A stretch of DNA of 64,000 nt from Pseudomonas sp. PH1b. Lineage in GTDB: Bacteria; Pseudomonadota; Gammaproteobacteria; Pseudomonadales; Pseudomonadaceae. Both the position numbers and the translations under genes were made by a program. The stretch lies in contig NZ_AYMU01000029.1 in the NCBI RefSeq assembly GCF_000633395.1, positions 1-64,000 on the forward strand, given 5' to 3'. A model generated the notes under the pieces. That model made no database searches. It was not told the origin of the DNA and saw only the letters and a list, made by a program, of their open reading frames with translations. Shown one piece after another: positions 8,804 to 16,435 of this stretch. Each line of letters begins with the position of its first letter. The stretch's first letter is position 1.

Positions 8804-9592
8804 TTGCTTATCGAGTCCCGTCGTCGCGCTTATCTGTCCGCCATGCAGGTGGTCAGCTGGCTGCCGCGCAGCGAATTGCCCTTTGCCGCCCCGTCGCGCC
8901 CCGAGTTGCTGGCCCTGCCCGAGCCGGTGGTGGAGGCGCCGCCTGCGCCCGTGGCAGAGGCGAAAGCCCCGGCAGCCCCGGTGGCCAAGCCGGGCGAACG
9001 GCCGAAAATCGAAGTCCCGCGTCCCTCCGTCACCTCCTCGCGCCTGGCCAGCAAGCCGGCAACCGAGGGTGAAGAGGCCCCGGCGCCGGTGGTCAAGGCC
9101 CCGGTCGTACCGCCACCGCGCTTTGCCCTGCAACTGCTGCGGGCCGGTCGCTGCCTGCTGCTGGTGGAGTTACCCACAGGCGAAGCTTTCCAGAGCCGCG
9201 ATCCGGCCTACCTGCTACTCAAGGACATGCTGCGTGCCGCCGGCCTGCCGGACAGCCCGCAGATCCTCGCCGAACCGGTGCGCTGGCCGATGCTGACCCG
9301 GGGCAACCTGGACCAGGGCCCCGAAGCCGCCCGCGATTTCGTCCAGGCATTCGTCGGGGTGCGGATCGAGGAAGAGCCCTGCGTCTGCCTGTGGCTGATC
9401 GGCTTGCCGGCGGTGCGTTTTGCCGGCGAAGCCGATGCGCAATCCTACAACCGCGAGCTCCAGGTCGAAGGCCTGGGTTCGGCCTGGGCCTTGCCCGGCC
9501 TGGAACTATTAATGGAAGAGCCACAGCGTAAGGCTGATGTCTGGCAAGCCATGCGTCGGCTGATGGCGCGCTGGAAGAGCACTGATGAGTAA
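8804..9592 (+). CDS. holD: Probable DNA polymerase III psi subunit (HolD), divergent pseudomonad type
   Basis: 262 aa from a TTG at 8804, keeping the basic RRRAYLSAMQ N-terminus; an ATG at 8843 is the alternative. A short N-terminal segment is followed by a proline/alanine-rich linker (about residues 35-110) and a compact C-terminal domain. It lies 8 bp upstream of rimI, as holD does in E. coli. From memory, the pseudomonad psi subunit was described as cryptic, much longer than the 137-aa E. coli protein, and encoded next to rimI. Psi binds chi and the clamp-loader within the replicase. The call rests on synteny and architecture rather than clear sequence similarity. Confidence 0.72.
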   Translation: MLIESRRRAYLSAMQVVSWLPRSELPFAAPSRPELLALPEPVVEAPPAPVAEAKAPAAPVAKPGERPKIEVPRPSVTSSRLASKPATEGEEAPAPVVKAPVVPPPRFALQLLRAGRCLLLVELPTGEAFQSRDPAYLLLKDMLRAAGLPDSPQILAEPVRWPMLTRGNLDQGPEAARDFVQAFVGVRIEEEPCVCLWLIGLPAVRFAGEADAQSYNRELQVEGLGSAWALPGLELLMEEPQRKADVWQAMRRLMARWKSTDE

Positions 9593-9600
9593 AAGTACCA

Positions 9601-10053
9601 ATGAGTGACGCCTTGACCTTCCGCCTGGCCACCGAGGCGGACTTGGAAGCCATCCTGAAAATCGAATATGCGGCGTTCAGTCACCCCTGGACCCGGGGCA
9701 TCTTCATGGATGCCTTCAAGTCCTACGAAGTCTGGTTGATGTTCGAAGGCAGCCAGCAGGTGGGCCACGGCGTCATCCAGGTGATCATCGACGAAGCGCA
9801 CCTGCTGAACATCACCGTCAAGCCGGAAAGCCAGGGCCGCGGCCTGGGCTTGCGGCTGCTGGAAGAACTGATGAAGCGCGCCTATCAGAAGGACGCCCGG
9901 GAGTGCTTCCTGGAAGTGCGCTCCAGCAACCAGAGTGCTTACCGGTTGTACGAGCGCTACGGCTTCAATGAAGTAGGGCGCCGCCGCGACTACTACCCGG
10001 CGGTAGGCGGGCGCGAAGACGCCCTGGTCATGGCCTGCACCCTGGTGGATTAA
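9601..10053 (+). CDS. rimI: RimI, ribosomal protein S18 alanine N-acetyltransferase
   Basis: 150 aa, a single GNAT domain. The acetyl-CoA loop is seen as VKPESQGRGLGLRLLEEL, and the C-terminal segment LEVRSSNQSAYRLYERYGF has the asparagine and tyrosine typical of RimI. RimI acetylates the N-terminal alanine of ribosomal protein S18 in the cytoplasm. It follows the psi-subunit gene by 8 bp, in the same operon order as E. coli holD-rimI. A REP element follows 20 bp after the stop. Confidence 0.93.
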   Translation: MSDALTFRLATEADLEAILKIEYAAFSHPWTRGIFMDAFKSYEVWLMFEGSQQVGHGVIQVIIDEAHLLNITVKPESQGRGLGLRLLEELMKRAYQKDARECFLEVRSSNQSAYRLYERYGFNEVGRRRDYYPAVGGREDALVMACTLVD

Positions 10054-10074
10054 GCCTCAAGGCGCACGCTGGCT

Positions 10075-10104
10075 GCTGTAGGAGCTGGCTTGCCAGCGAA
10101 GGCG
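10075..10104. repeat. REP (repetitive extragenic palindrome), Pseudomonas type
   Basis: The core TAGGAGCTGGCTTGCCAGCG contains the palindrome GCTGGCTTGCCAGC. It has the general form of the dispersed REP of the P. fluorescens group and lies just after rimI. A weaker, partial relative (CTGCTACGGGAGAAGGCG) is present around 10153-10170. Confidence 0.75.
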
Positions 10105-10191
10105 CCAATCGGGGGGATGCATGGCTCGACGGCCTCTTAGCCGCCAAGCCGGCTGCTACGGGAGAAGGCGTCATTGAATGCAGCGCCACGC

Positions 10192-10530
10192 TCAGGGTTT
10201 GCCGTCCAGCGGGTCGCGGCGCGCGAGTTCGGCTTCATCCAGGCCATTTCCACCGCCGATTTGCGCTTCTTCGACAATACTCAGATCCCAGTCGGCCGGT
10301 TTTCCGGAACCGGTTTCCCGGGCGGAGCGAGCACCGTCCTCACGGATCAGGGTTTCCGGGCTCAGGTCGTCGTCAGTGGAGCCGTCGTCGGTAGGCTGGC
10401 CCGGGCGGCCACTGCGGATGTCGTTGTCCTGATCATCGAAATGCAGTTCTTCCATGGAACCCATGCGGTCCTGGTCGTCGTCGATGGGTTCGGGTTGCGG
10501 TGCACCGTAGGGGCGTCGTGATTCAGTCAT
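10192..10530 (-). CDS. Small acidic hypothetical protein
   Basis: 112 aa, strongly acidic and rich in Asp, Glu, Gly and Pro (for example EPIDDDQDRMGSMEELHFDD). It has no signal peptide, no membrane segment and no recognisable catalytic motif, and is probably largely disordered and cytoplasmic. It lies divergently upstream of the carbonic anhydrase gene. The reading frame is consistent with genuine coding and the start has clear upstream space. I do not assign a function. Confidence 0.7.
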   Translation of the reverse strand: MTESRRPYGAPQPEPIDDDQDRMGSMEELHFDDQDNDIRSGRPGQPTDDGSTDDDLSPETLIREDGARSARETGSGKPADWDLSIVEEAQIGGGNGLDEAELARRDPLDGKP

Positions 10531-10682
10531 GGCAAATGCTCATACTTCAGGGGTTCAAAGGGTGGACCCATGGCGCCCGGCAAGATTCCCCGGCGACGGA
10601 TGACCGGTATCTGCAGCCACACGCGTGACCCCGACAGGCGCTCGTCTGTCAAAGCAGCGCATCATTCTTGAGGCTTCACAGC

Positions 10683-11327
10683 ATGAACGAACTACAAGAT
10701 CTGATTGATAACAACGAGCGTTGGGCCGAGGCGATCAAGCAGGATGACCCTGACTTCTTCTCCAAGCTGGCTCGCCAGCAGACCCCGGAATACCTGTGGA
10801 TCGGCTGCTCGGACGCCCGCGTGCCGGCCAACGAGATCGTCGGCATGCTGCCGGGCGACCTGTTCGTGCACCGCAATGTGGCCAATGTGGTACTGCACAC
10901 CGACCTCAACTGCCTGTCGGTGATCCAGTACGCGGTGGATGTACTCAAGGTCAAGCACATCCTGGTCACCGGCCACTACGGCTGTGGCGGTGTGCGTGCC
11001 TCAATGCAGGATCGCCAGCTGGGCCTGATCGACGGCTGGCTGCGTTCGATCCGCGACCTGTACTACGAGCACCGTGAAGCGCTGGGACAACTGGCCACGG
11101 AAGAAGAGCGGGTCGACCGTCTCTGCGAGTTGAATGTGATCCAGCAGGTGGCCAACGTCGGCCATACCAGCATCGTGCAGAACGCCTGGCATCGCGGGCA
11201 GAGCCTGTCGATCCATGGTTGCATCTACGGGATCAAGGACGGTCGCTGGAAGAGCCTGAACGCCACCATCAGCGGCTTTGAACAGCTGCCGCCGCAGTAC
11301 CGCCTGCGTCCGGTCGGCGCCGTCTGA
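10683..11327 (+). CDS. can: Beta-class carbonic anhydrase
   Basis: 214 aa from the ATG at 10683, which has GAGG about 9 nt upstream; a TTG at 10668 would add five residues. The zinc ligands match E. coli Can: Cys42, Asp44 (in CSDAR), His98 and Cys101 (in GHYGCGG). The Asp44-Arg46 dyad is present. The enzyme interconverts CO2 and bicarbonate in the cytoplasm and supplies bicarbonate for carboxylases at ambient CO2. It is transcribed alone. Confidence 0.95.
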   Translation: MNELQDLIDNNERWAEAIKQDDPDFFSKLARQQTPEYLWIGCSDARVPANEIVGMLPGDLFVHRNVANVVLHTDLNCLSVIQYAVDVLKVKHILVTGHYGCGGVRASMQDRQLGLIDGWLRSIRDLYYEHREALGQLATEEERVDRLCELNVIQQVANVGHTSIVQNAWHRGQSLSIHGCIYGIKDGRWKSLNATISGFEQLPPQYRLRPVGAV

Positions 11328-11503
11328 GGCGACTGGGCACAGCGGCCTGTAGCCGCTGGCTCAGGCCTTGACGAGGCTCCATGAGCCATTCCCGACCCTG
11401 GGTACACGCCTGTGACTGAAGGCGTGTTGCCCCGGGCGGTTATGGTTTGCAGCCGCCGTGACAGCTCTTTTGGCAGCCCAGCGGCTTTGTCGGCGCTGCT
11501 TGA

Positions 11504-12676
11504 TTACAGATGCGGCACCTCGGTACTTGGCGCCGGTGCCGGGGCCTTGAGCTGGTTGAGCTGGGTCTTGATCGGTGCACTGGTGCATTTGGCCGCGGCT
11601 TGCTGCTCGGTCAGCTTGCGCACCGAGGTGTAGAACAGCTCGCAGGTCTGCGCCTTCTGGGTCACTTGCCAGGTCTGGGTGCAACTGCTCAGCAGGGCAC
11701 TGGCATCGCTCCCCGGCTTGCTGCCCATGCCCGCCTGCCAGCAGGCGGCGCTCAGGTCCTGGCCCATGACCTTCAGGCCTGCGGCATCGGCCTTGGCCTG
11801 GTCGTTGTCATAGTTGGCCGGGTCCGCCGCGTACCAGATATAGCTGGGGTGGTTGGAGCCCAGCACCGGCACTTTCACCCCTTCGCTGGGGCTGATCTGT
11901 GCCAGGCCCAGCACATTCACTGTGACCCCGTACTGCTGCTTGAGCCAATTGCGCACCGGCGCGCCGAACGCCACCATCGGCAGGGCCGCGCCGCCGGCGT
12001 TCTGGCTGACCTGCTTGACCATGGTGGTTTGATAGCTGTTGAAATAGCTGTAGACCCCCTCCAGATCCTTGCCGGCATTGGACGGCGCGGCAATCGGTGC
12101 GATGTCGACGATGGTCTGGTAGGCCGGGGTCTGCTCGGCGGCGATGCCGTTGGCGGTCAGCAGAGTGGCCCAGCGATCGGTGGTGGCCGACTCCAGGTAG
12201 TCCTGGGCCTGGGTCAGCGAATAGTCCGGTGGAAAGTGCAGCAACTCGACGCTCTTGCGATTTTCCAGCGCCATGCCCAGGGGCAGGAACAGGTACCAGC
12301 TGTAGGCCCACTTGCCGTCCTTGTTGAGCTGGCTGGCGCCGTTGTAGGCCAGGTCGCCGGCATCCAGCAGAGCGTTCAAGGGCTTGTCGTAGCCGGTCGG
12401 CACGCCAGTGATCGAGGCCAGGACCTGGTCGCCGGCAGTCTTCACGCTGACCTTGGCGGCGCTGTAGCCGTCGCGTTGCACGCTCTGGGTCAGGTAATGC
12501 TCCACCGTCTGTTCCAGGGTCCAGTTGCGAAAGCAGATGACGTTGCAGTTGTTGGGGTAGGCGAAGAGCTGGGTGACGCGCTGGGGGCTGCCCAGATTGA
12601 CCTCGACATCGGCCTGGGCCGTCGCGCTCAGGGCGGCAGCGGTCAGCGCGAGGGTCATTCCTGCGAATTTGAACAT
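11504..12676 (-). CDS. Secreted protein of unknown function, downstream of an HscC/J-protein pair
   Basis: 390 aa from the ATG at 12676, preceded by AAGGAT. A clear Sec signal peptide (FKFAGMTLALTAAALSATAQA) ends near residue 21. The mature part contains paired cysteines (NNCNVICF near the N-terminus, and CWQ, CTQ, CEL and KCT near the C-terminus), so disulfides are likely in the periplasm. The tail is rich in proline and alanine. I recognise no enzyme motif. It lies 118 bp downstream of the J-domain gene on the same strand, so it may belong to that transcription unit or be separate. Confidence 0.8.
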   Translation of the reverse strand: MFKFAGMTLALTAAALSATAQADVEVNLGSPQRVTQLFAYPNNCNVICFRNWTLEQTVEHYLTQSVQRDGYSAAKVSVKTAGDQVLASITGVPTGYDKPLNALLDAGDLAYNGASQLNKDGKWAYSWYLFLPLGMALENRKSVELLHFPPDYSLTQAQDYLESATTDRWATLLTANGIAAEQTPAYQTIVDIAPIAAPSNAGKDLEGVYSYFNSYQTTMVKQVSQNAGGAALPMVAFGAPVRNWLKQQYGVTVNVLGLAQISPSEGVKVPVLGSNHPSYIWYAADPANYDNDQAKADAAGLKVMGQDLSAACWQAGMGSKPGSDASALLSSCTQTWQVTQKAQTCELFYTSVRKLTEQQAAAKCTSAPIKTQLNQLKAPAPAPSTEVPHL

Positions 12677-12794
12677 GCTCAGATCCTTTTCAGCGTGAAC
12701 CCCTTCGAAGGGGGGGCAGGACATACTGAAACAGCGCCGCCTGGAGAAACAGCCGGGAGCGAAAAAATATCCGCCTTGGTGGATTGGCGAGCGT

Positions 12795-14453
12795 TCAGCC
12801 GGGGAACAGCCGGGTCAGGGGAAAGCCGGGGGCGTGGACCTGGCAGACCCGGATCAGCACCACCATGAGCAACAGGTAGGCCGGTTGCCAGGGGCTGAAA
12901 TGATTCCAGTGCAAGGCGCCGAGCCACGGATGTCGGGCGCAGAAGTCCGGGTTCGGCTGGCCGATTCGCCCTGAGTGCAGCACGCCGATCAGGGCAAAGC
13001 CCAGGTAGGCGAGCATGCCCAGTACCCCCAGCCAGTAGCCGAATACGCTCAGTATCGCCACTTGCGGCACGCCGTGTCGCAGCACCAGCCATTGTTGCTG
13101 CGGGTTCAGGCGCTTGGGGACCAGGCGTTCGCTCAACCACAGGTCCAGCGCCAGCAGGCGGGCGGCCACCGGTTCCCAGGTGTTGAGCAGGATCAGGGCG
13201 AAAATCGCCAGGACCCCCGCGCAACCCATGGCCAGAATCAGCGCCATTTCCTTGCTGTACTCGGGCTTGCCCATGAAATACAGGCCCAGGGCCAGGCTGC
13301 TGCCGACGCCGCAGCGAATCCAGTTATCCACGCCCAGGGGGCGCGGCATCAGTTCCTGCCAGAAAAACACGTCCGCACGAGGCAGCCGTTCCAGCAGTGC
13401 AGGAAAACGTGAAGCCAGGGTCTGGGAGAGCTCCATGCAGGCCAGCCAGTGTTCGTCTTCGAAGTGACGGGTCAGGGCGATCTGGCGCCGGCACGGCTGC
13501 GGATTGAGCAACAGCCGCGCGGCGGCAACTTCCGGCGTCGCATCGTGAGTCTTCGCGGCATTGGCCAGCAGCTTCTGATAGAAGGCTTCCTGCTGGCAGC
13601 GCTCGATCAGCGACTGCCAGATCCATGACGGTTCAGGGGTGGCGCCGCGCCGGTCGTCCCAGCCGAACAACTGGCACACCCGGTCGAACAACGGCAACTG
13701 CCAGCGCTGTTCGTGCAGCAGCTCCAGTACCTCGTTCTGCCAGTACTGACGATGGTCAAAGATGCGCAGCCAGGGCTGCTCGCAATAGTTGGCCAGTTGC
13801 GTCAGGAATGCCCGTTCCTGGCCAGCTTCCAGGTGGGCTTCCAGCGTGCGGCGGTACTCTTGCAACACGGCTTGCACCAGCACGGCCTCCTGCAGGACGG
13901 TCATGCAGGGGCGCTGCCAGGGCGTCAGCCAGTCCAGGTGCTGGATCGCCCAGAGGATCATCGCCATGTGCTGCTCGGGCTGTTCATAACAGCGGGCCAG
14001 CAGATGCTTGAGGAACTCCCGGTCGCAGGCCTGCTGTTCGGCCTGCTGCCAGCGCTGTGGCAGGTTCTCGGCGTTCAGGCCCTCCAGCAATGGCCATGGG
14101 TCAGGCTGTGGCGGCGCTGGCGCCAGTTCCGGCAACGGCTCCGGGGTCCAGTCTGCAAGGGGCTCGACGATCAGCGGGTGCAGCTCCAACAAACTTGACC
14201 AGTGCTGCAGGTTGTCCGGGGGCTGGGTGGCCGTGAGGGGGGCGCTGATGACCACGGGGGCATCGTCCTCGGCCGCCGCTTCATCGGCGCGCCAGCGAGC
14301 CAGTTGCAGGGCTCGCTCATAGGCTTCGCGCAGGCGCTGGAATCCCTCGGCATCCTCGTCGGGGCGAGTGCTCTTGAGTCGCCGGGCATAGCTGCGCTTG
14401 ATACTGCGCTCGTCGGCATCCGCGGTCAGCCCCAGGAGAGTCCAGCAATCCAT
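12795..14453 (-). CDS. Membrane-anchored J-domain protein, likely HscC partner
   Basis: 552 aa. Residues 1-50 form a J-domain (CWTLLGL...IKRSYARRLK...GFQRLREAYERAL). The loop normally carrying HPD reads TRPDED, so His is replaced by Arg. A long helical soluble region follows, then several hydrophobic segments in the last 180 residues that should anchor it in the inner membrane. It starts 11 bp after the hscC stop. In E. coli, HscC works with the membrane J-proteins DjlB and DjlC; this gene fills the same position. The role in chaperone cycling is inferred. Confidence 0.85.
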   Translation of the reverse strand: MDCWTLLGLTADADERSIKRSYARRLKSTRPDEDAEGFQRLREAYERALQLARWRADEAAAEDDAPVVISAPLTATQPPDNLQHWSSLLELHPLIVEPLADWTPEPLPELAPAPPQPDPWPLLEGLNAENLPQRWQQAEQQACDREFLKHLLARCYEQPEQHMAMILWAIQHLDWLTPWQRPCMTVLQEAVLVQAVLQEYRRTLEAHLEAGQERAFLTQLANYCEQPWLRIFDHRQYWQNEVLELLHEQRWQLPLFDRVCQLFGWDDRRGATPEPSWIWQSLIERCQQEAFYQKLLANAAKTHDATPEVAAARLLLNPQPCRRQIALTRHFEDEHWLACMELSQTLASRFPALLERLPRADVFFWQELMPRPLGVDNWIRCGVGSSLALGLYFMGKPEYSKEMALILAMGCAGVLAIFALILLNTWEPVAARLLALDLWLSERLVPKRLNPQQQWLVLRHGVPQVAILSVFGYWLGVLGMLAYLGFALIGVLHSGRIGQPNPDFCARHPWLGALHWNHFSPWQPAYLLLMVVLIRVCQVHAPGFPLTRLFPG

Positions 14454-14464
14454 GTCGTGGCTCC

Positions 14465-16162
14465 TCAGTGCCAGTGGCCGTTTTCCAGCCGCTGCAGTTG
14501 CTCGCTGAGCTGAGTGCGCACCTCGCGGATCTTGCGTTCGTCCTGGGTCTCCAGCACCTGCTGGAACTGCCCGGCCCAGTAGCCGATCTGCTCGCGCAAC
14601 TCGCCCAGGCTCTCCTGGTAGAGCCGTTCCAGGCGGGCACTGAGCAAGGTGTTGACCTGCTGGTCCCGGGGGTGGACCTTCAGTTGTTCCAGGGCCTTGA
14701 GACGCTCGCGGATCTCTTCCGGGGTCAGTACGCCGGGGTTGTTCTCGATCACCAGGGAATGGCTTTCTCCGGTCAGCGGAATGCTCACCTGAGCCTCCAG
14801 CAGGCCGTTGATGTCATAGGTGAAGCGCACATCCAGCGAGACTTCGCCGGCCTTGCGCTTGGGCACCTTGATCTCCAACTGGCCGAGGGCGACGTTGTCG
14901 CGCACCAGTCGGCTTTCGCCCTGGAAGATCTTCAGCAGCACTTGTTCCTGATGGTCATGCAGGGTCTGCACGGTCTTGACCCGGCTCACCGGCACCACGC
15001 TGTTGCGTTCGATGATCGGCAGGTAGTGCCCGCTCTCGATCTGGCTGCCGTACTGCTGGGAGGTCTCGATGCCCAGGGTGTAGGAGCAGACGTCAGTCAG
15101 CACCACTTCCTCCAGGGCGGCGGAGCGCACCTTGAGGGCGGCCTGGACCGCCGCTCCCTGGGCCACCACCTGGTCGGGGTCGAGGCTGATGGAGGGAAAA
15201 CGCCCGAACAGCCCGGCTGCCAGCTTGCGCACCAAGGGCATGCGAGTGGCGCCGCCGACCAGGAGGATCTCATCCAGGTCGCTGACGCGGATTCGCGCAT
15301 CGCGCAGGGCCCGTTCGATGGGGGCCCGCAAGCGTTCGAGCAGCGGGGTATAGAGGGTTGCCAGTTGCGCCTGGGTGATGGTCTGGGTCCATTGCCGGCC
15401 GTCGACCCGCAAGTTGAATTCGGCGCTGCTGTCCTGGCCCAGGGCGCGGCGCACCCGCTCGGCTTCCCGGCGCAGGGCCTGGAGCACCGTCTGGCGCTCG
15501 GGGAAGTCCGCCACCCCGGCCTGCTGTTCAAGGAAGTGCTCCAGCAGCAGGCTGTCGAAATCCTCGCCGCCGAGGAAGTTGTCACCGGCGCTGGCACGCA
15601 CCTCCATGACCCCATCGAACAGCTCCAGGATCGACACATCGAAGGTACCGCCGCCGAGGTCGAAGACCAGGAACGAGGTTTCCTTGTCGCGCTGGTGCAG
15701 GCCGTAGGCCAGGGCGGCGGCGGTAGGTTCGTTGATCAGCTTTTCCACCTTGAGCCCCGCCAGCTCGCCGGCGATCCGCGTGGCCTTGCGCTGGGCGTCG
15801 CTGAAGTACGCCGGCACGCTGATCACCGCTTCCTCCACCGGTTCGCCATAGGCCCGCTCGACATCTTCCTTGAGGCTCTTGAGCACCAGGGCCGAGAGCT
15901 CTTCCGGACGGAACAGACGCTCGCCCAGGCGCACCTCGGTGGCGCTGCCCATGTAGCGCTTGAACAGCGCAGCGGTCAGATGCGGGTGGGTGTGCAAGCG
16001 CTCCCTGGCGGCTTGCCCCACCAGGACCCGGCCCTGTTCATCCAGGCCCACCACGCTGGGAGTGAGGAACTGGCCCAGGGCGTTGGGTACCAGTTCGCTG
16101 GAGGTTTCGCGCCAGACGGCGACCAGGCTGTTGGTGGTCCCCAGGTCGATGCCTACGATCAT
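14465..16162 (-). CDS. hscC: HscC, specialised Hsp70-family chaperone
   Basis: 565 aa from the ATG at 16162, with GGGAG about 9 nt upstream; an upstream TTG at 16183 would place that ribosome site inside the gene. Hsp70 nucleotide-binding motifs are present: GIDLGTTNS at the N-terminus, INEPTAAALAYG, and FDLGGGTFDVS. The substrate-binding part is short and the protein lacks a DnaK-like long lid, giving a length near that of E. coli HscC (556 aa). It heads an operon with the J-domain protein. No grpE is adjacent. Confidence 0.92.
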   Translation of the reverse strand: MIVGIDLGTTNSLVAVWRETSSELVPNALGQFLTPSVVGLDEQGRVLVGQAARERLHTHPHLTAALFKRYMGSATEVRLGERLFRPEELSALVLKSLKEDVERAYGEPVEEAVISVPAYFSDAQRKATRIAGELAGLKVEKLINEPTAAALAYGLHQRDKETSFLVFDLGGGTFDVSILELFDGVMEVRASAGDNFLGGEDFDSLLLEHFLEQQAGVADFPERQTVLQALRREAERVRRALGQDSSAEFNLRVDGRQWTQTITQAQLATLYTPLLERLRAPIERALRDARIRVSDLDEILLVGGATRMPLVRKLAAGLFGRFPSISLDPDQVVAQGAAVQAALKVRSAALEEVVLTDVCSYTLGIETSQQYGSQIESGHYLPIIERNSVVPVSRVKTVQTLHDHQEQVLLKIFQGESRLVRDNVALGQLEIKVPKRKAGEVSLDVRFTYDINGLLEAQVSIPLTGESHSLVIENNPGVLTPEEIRERLKALEQLKVHPRDQQVNTLLSARLERLYQESLGELREQIGYWAGQFQQVLETQDERKIREVRTQLSEQLQRLENGHWH

Positions 16163-16435
16163 GACGACGAACTCCCTTTCCAATCGGAAAACAAATGAAA
16201 CAGACAGGTGGCGCGCAGGATATTACCCCGCGAGTGAATGGGTAAAGTAGGCGATGTCTTTTTGCCACTATCGTGGCCGCATGAAGATTGCAGAAAGCCG
16301 ACCGCGCCGGCGCGTCATTGCCCGTTGTGACCGCTGCGCGGTTTGGGCGGGCCTTGGGCCTGACGCCGGGCTTTCCTGGCTGTGGAATGGAGGAGGGGCG
16401 CCAGTGGCCGGGGCGAGTGCCCCGGCCGGGAGGGC
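16163..16435. other. Intergenic region upstream of hscC and downstream of acpA
   Basis: About 270 bp carrying the presumed hscC promoter on the minus strand and the acpA terminator hairpin at 16406-16427. I see no credible gene here: the open frames are short and have poor codon use. Confidence 0.5.
16406..16427 (-). terminator. Hairpin downstream of acpA
   Basis: A perfect 9-bp GC stem (16406-16414 with 16419-16427) with loop GAGT lies just past the acpA stop. There is no T-tract on the minus strand, so termination efficiency is uncertain. Confidence 0.5.

Noticed and set aside
10668..10682. TTG start for the carbonic anhydrase
   Set aside because: The ATG at 10683 has GAGG at good spacing and gives active-site numbering equal to E. 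coli Can.
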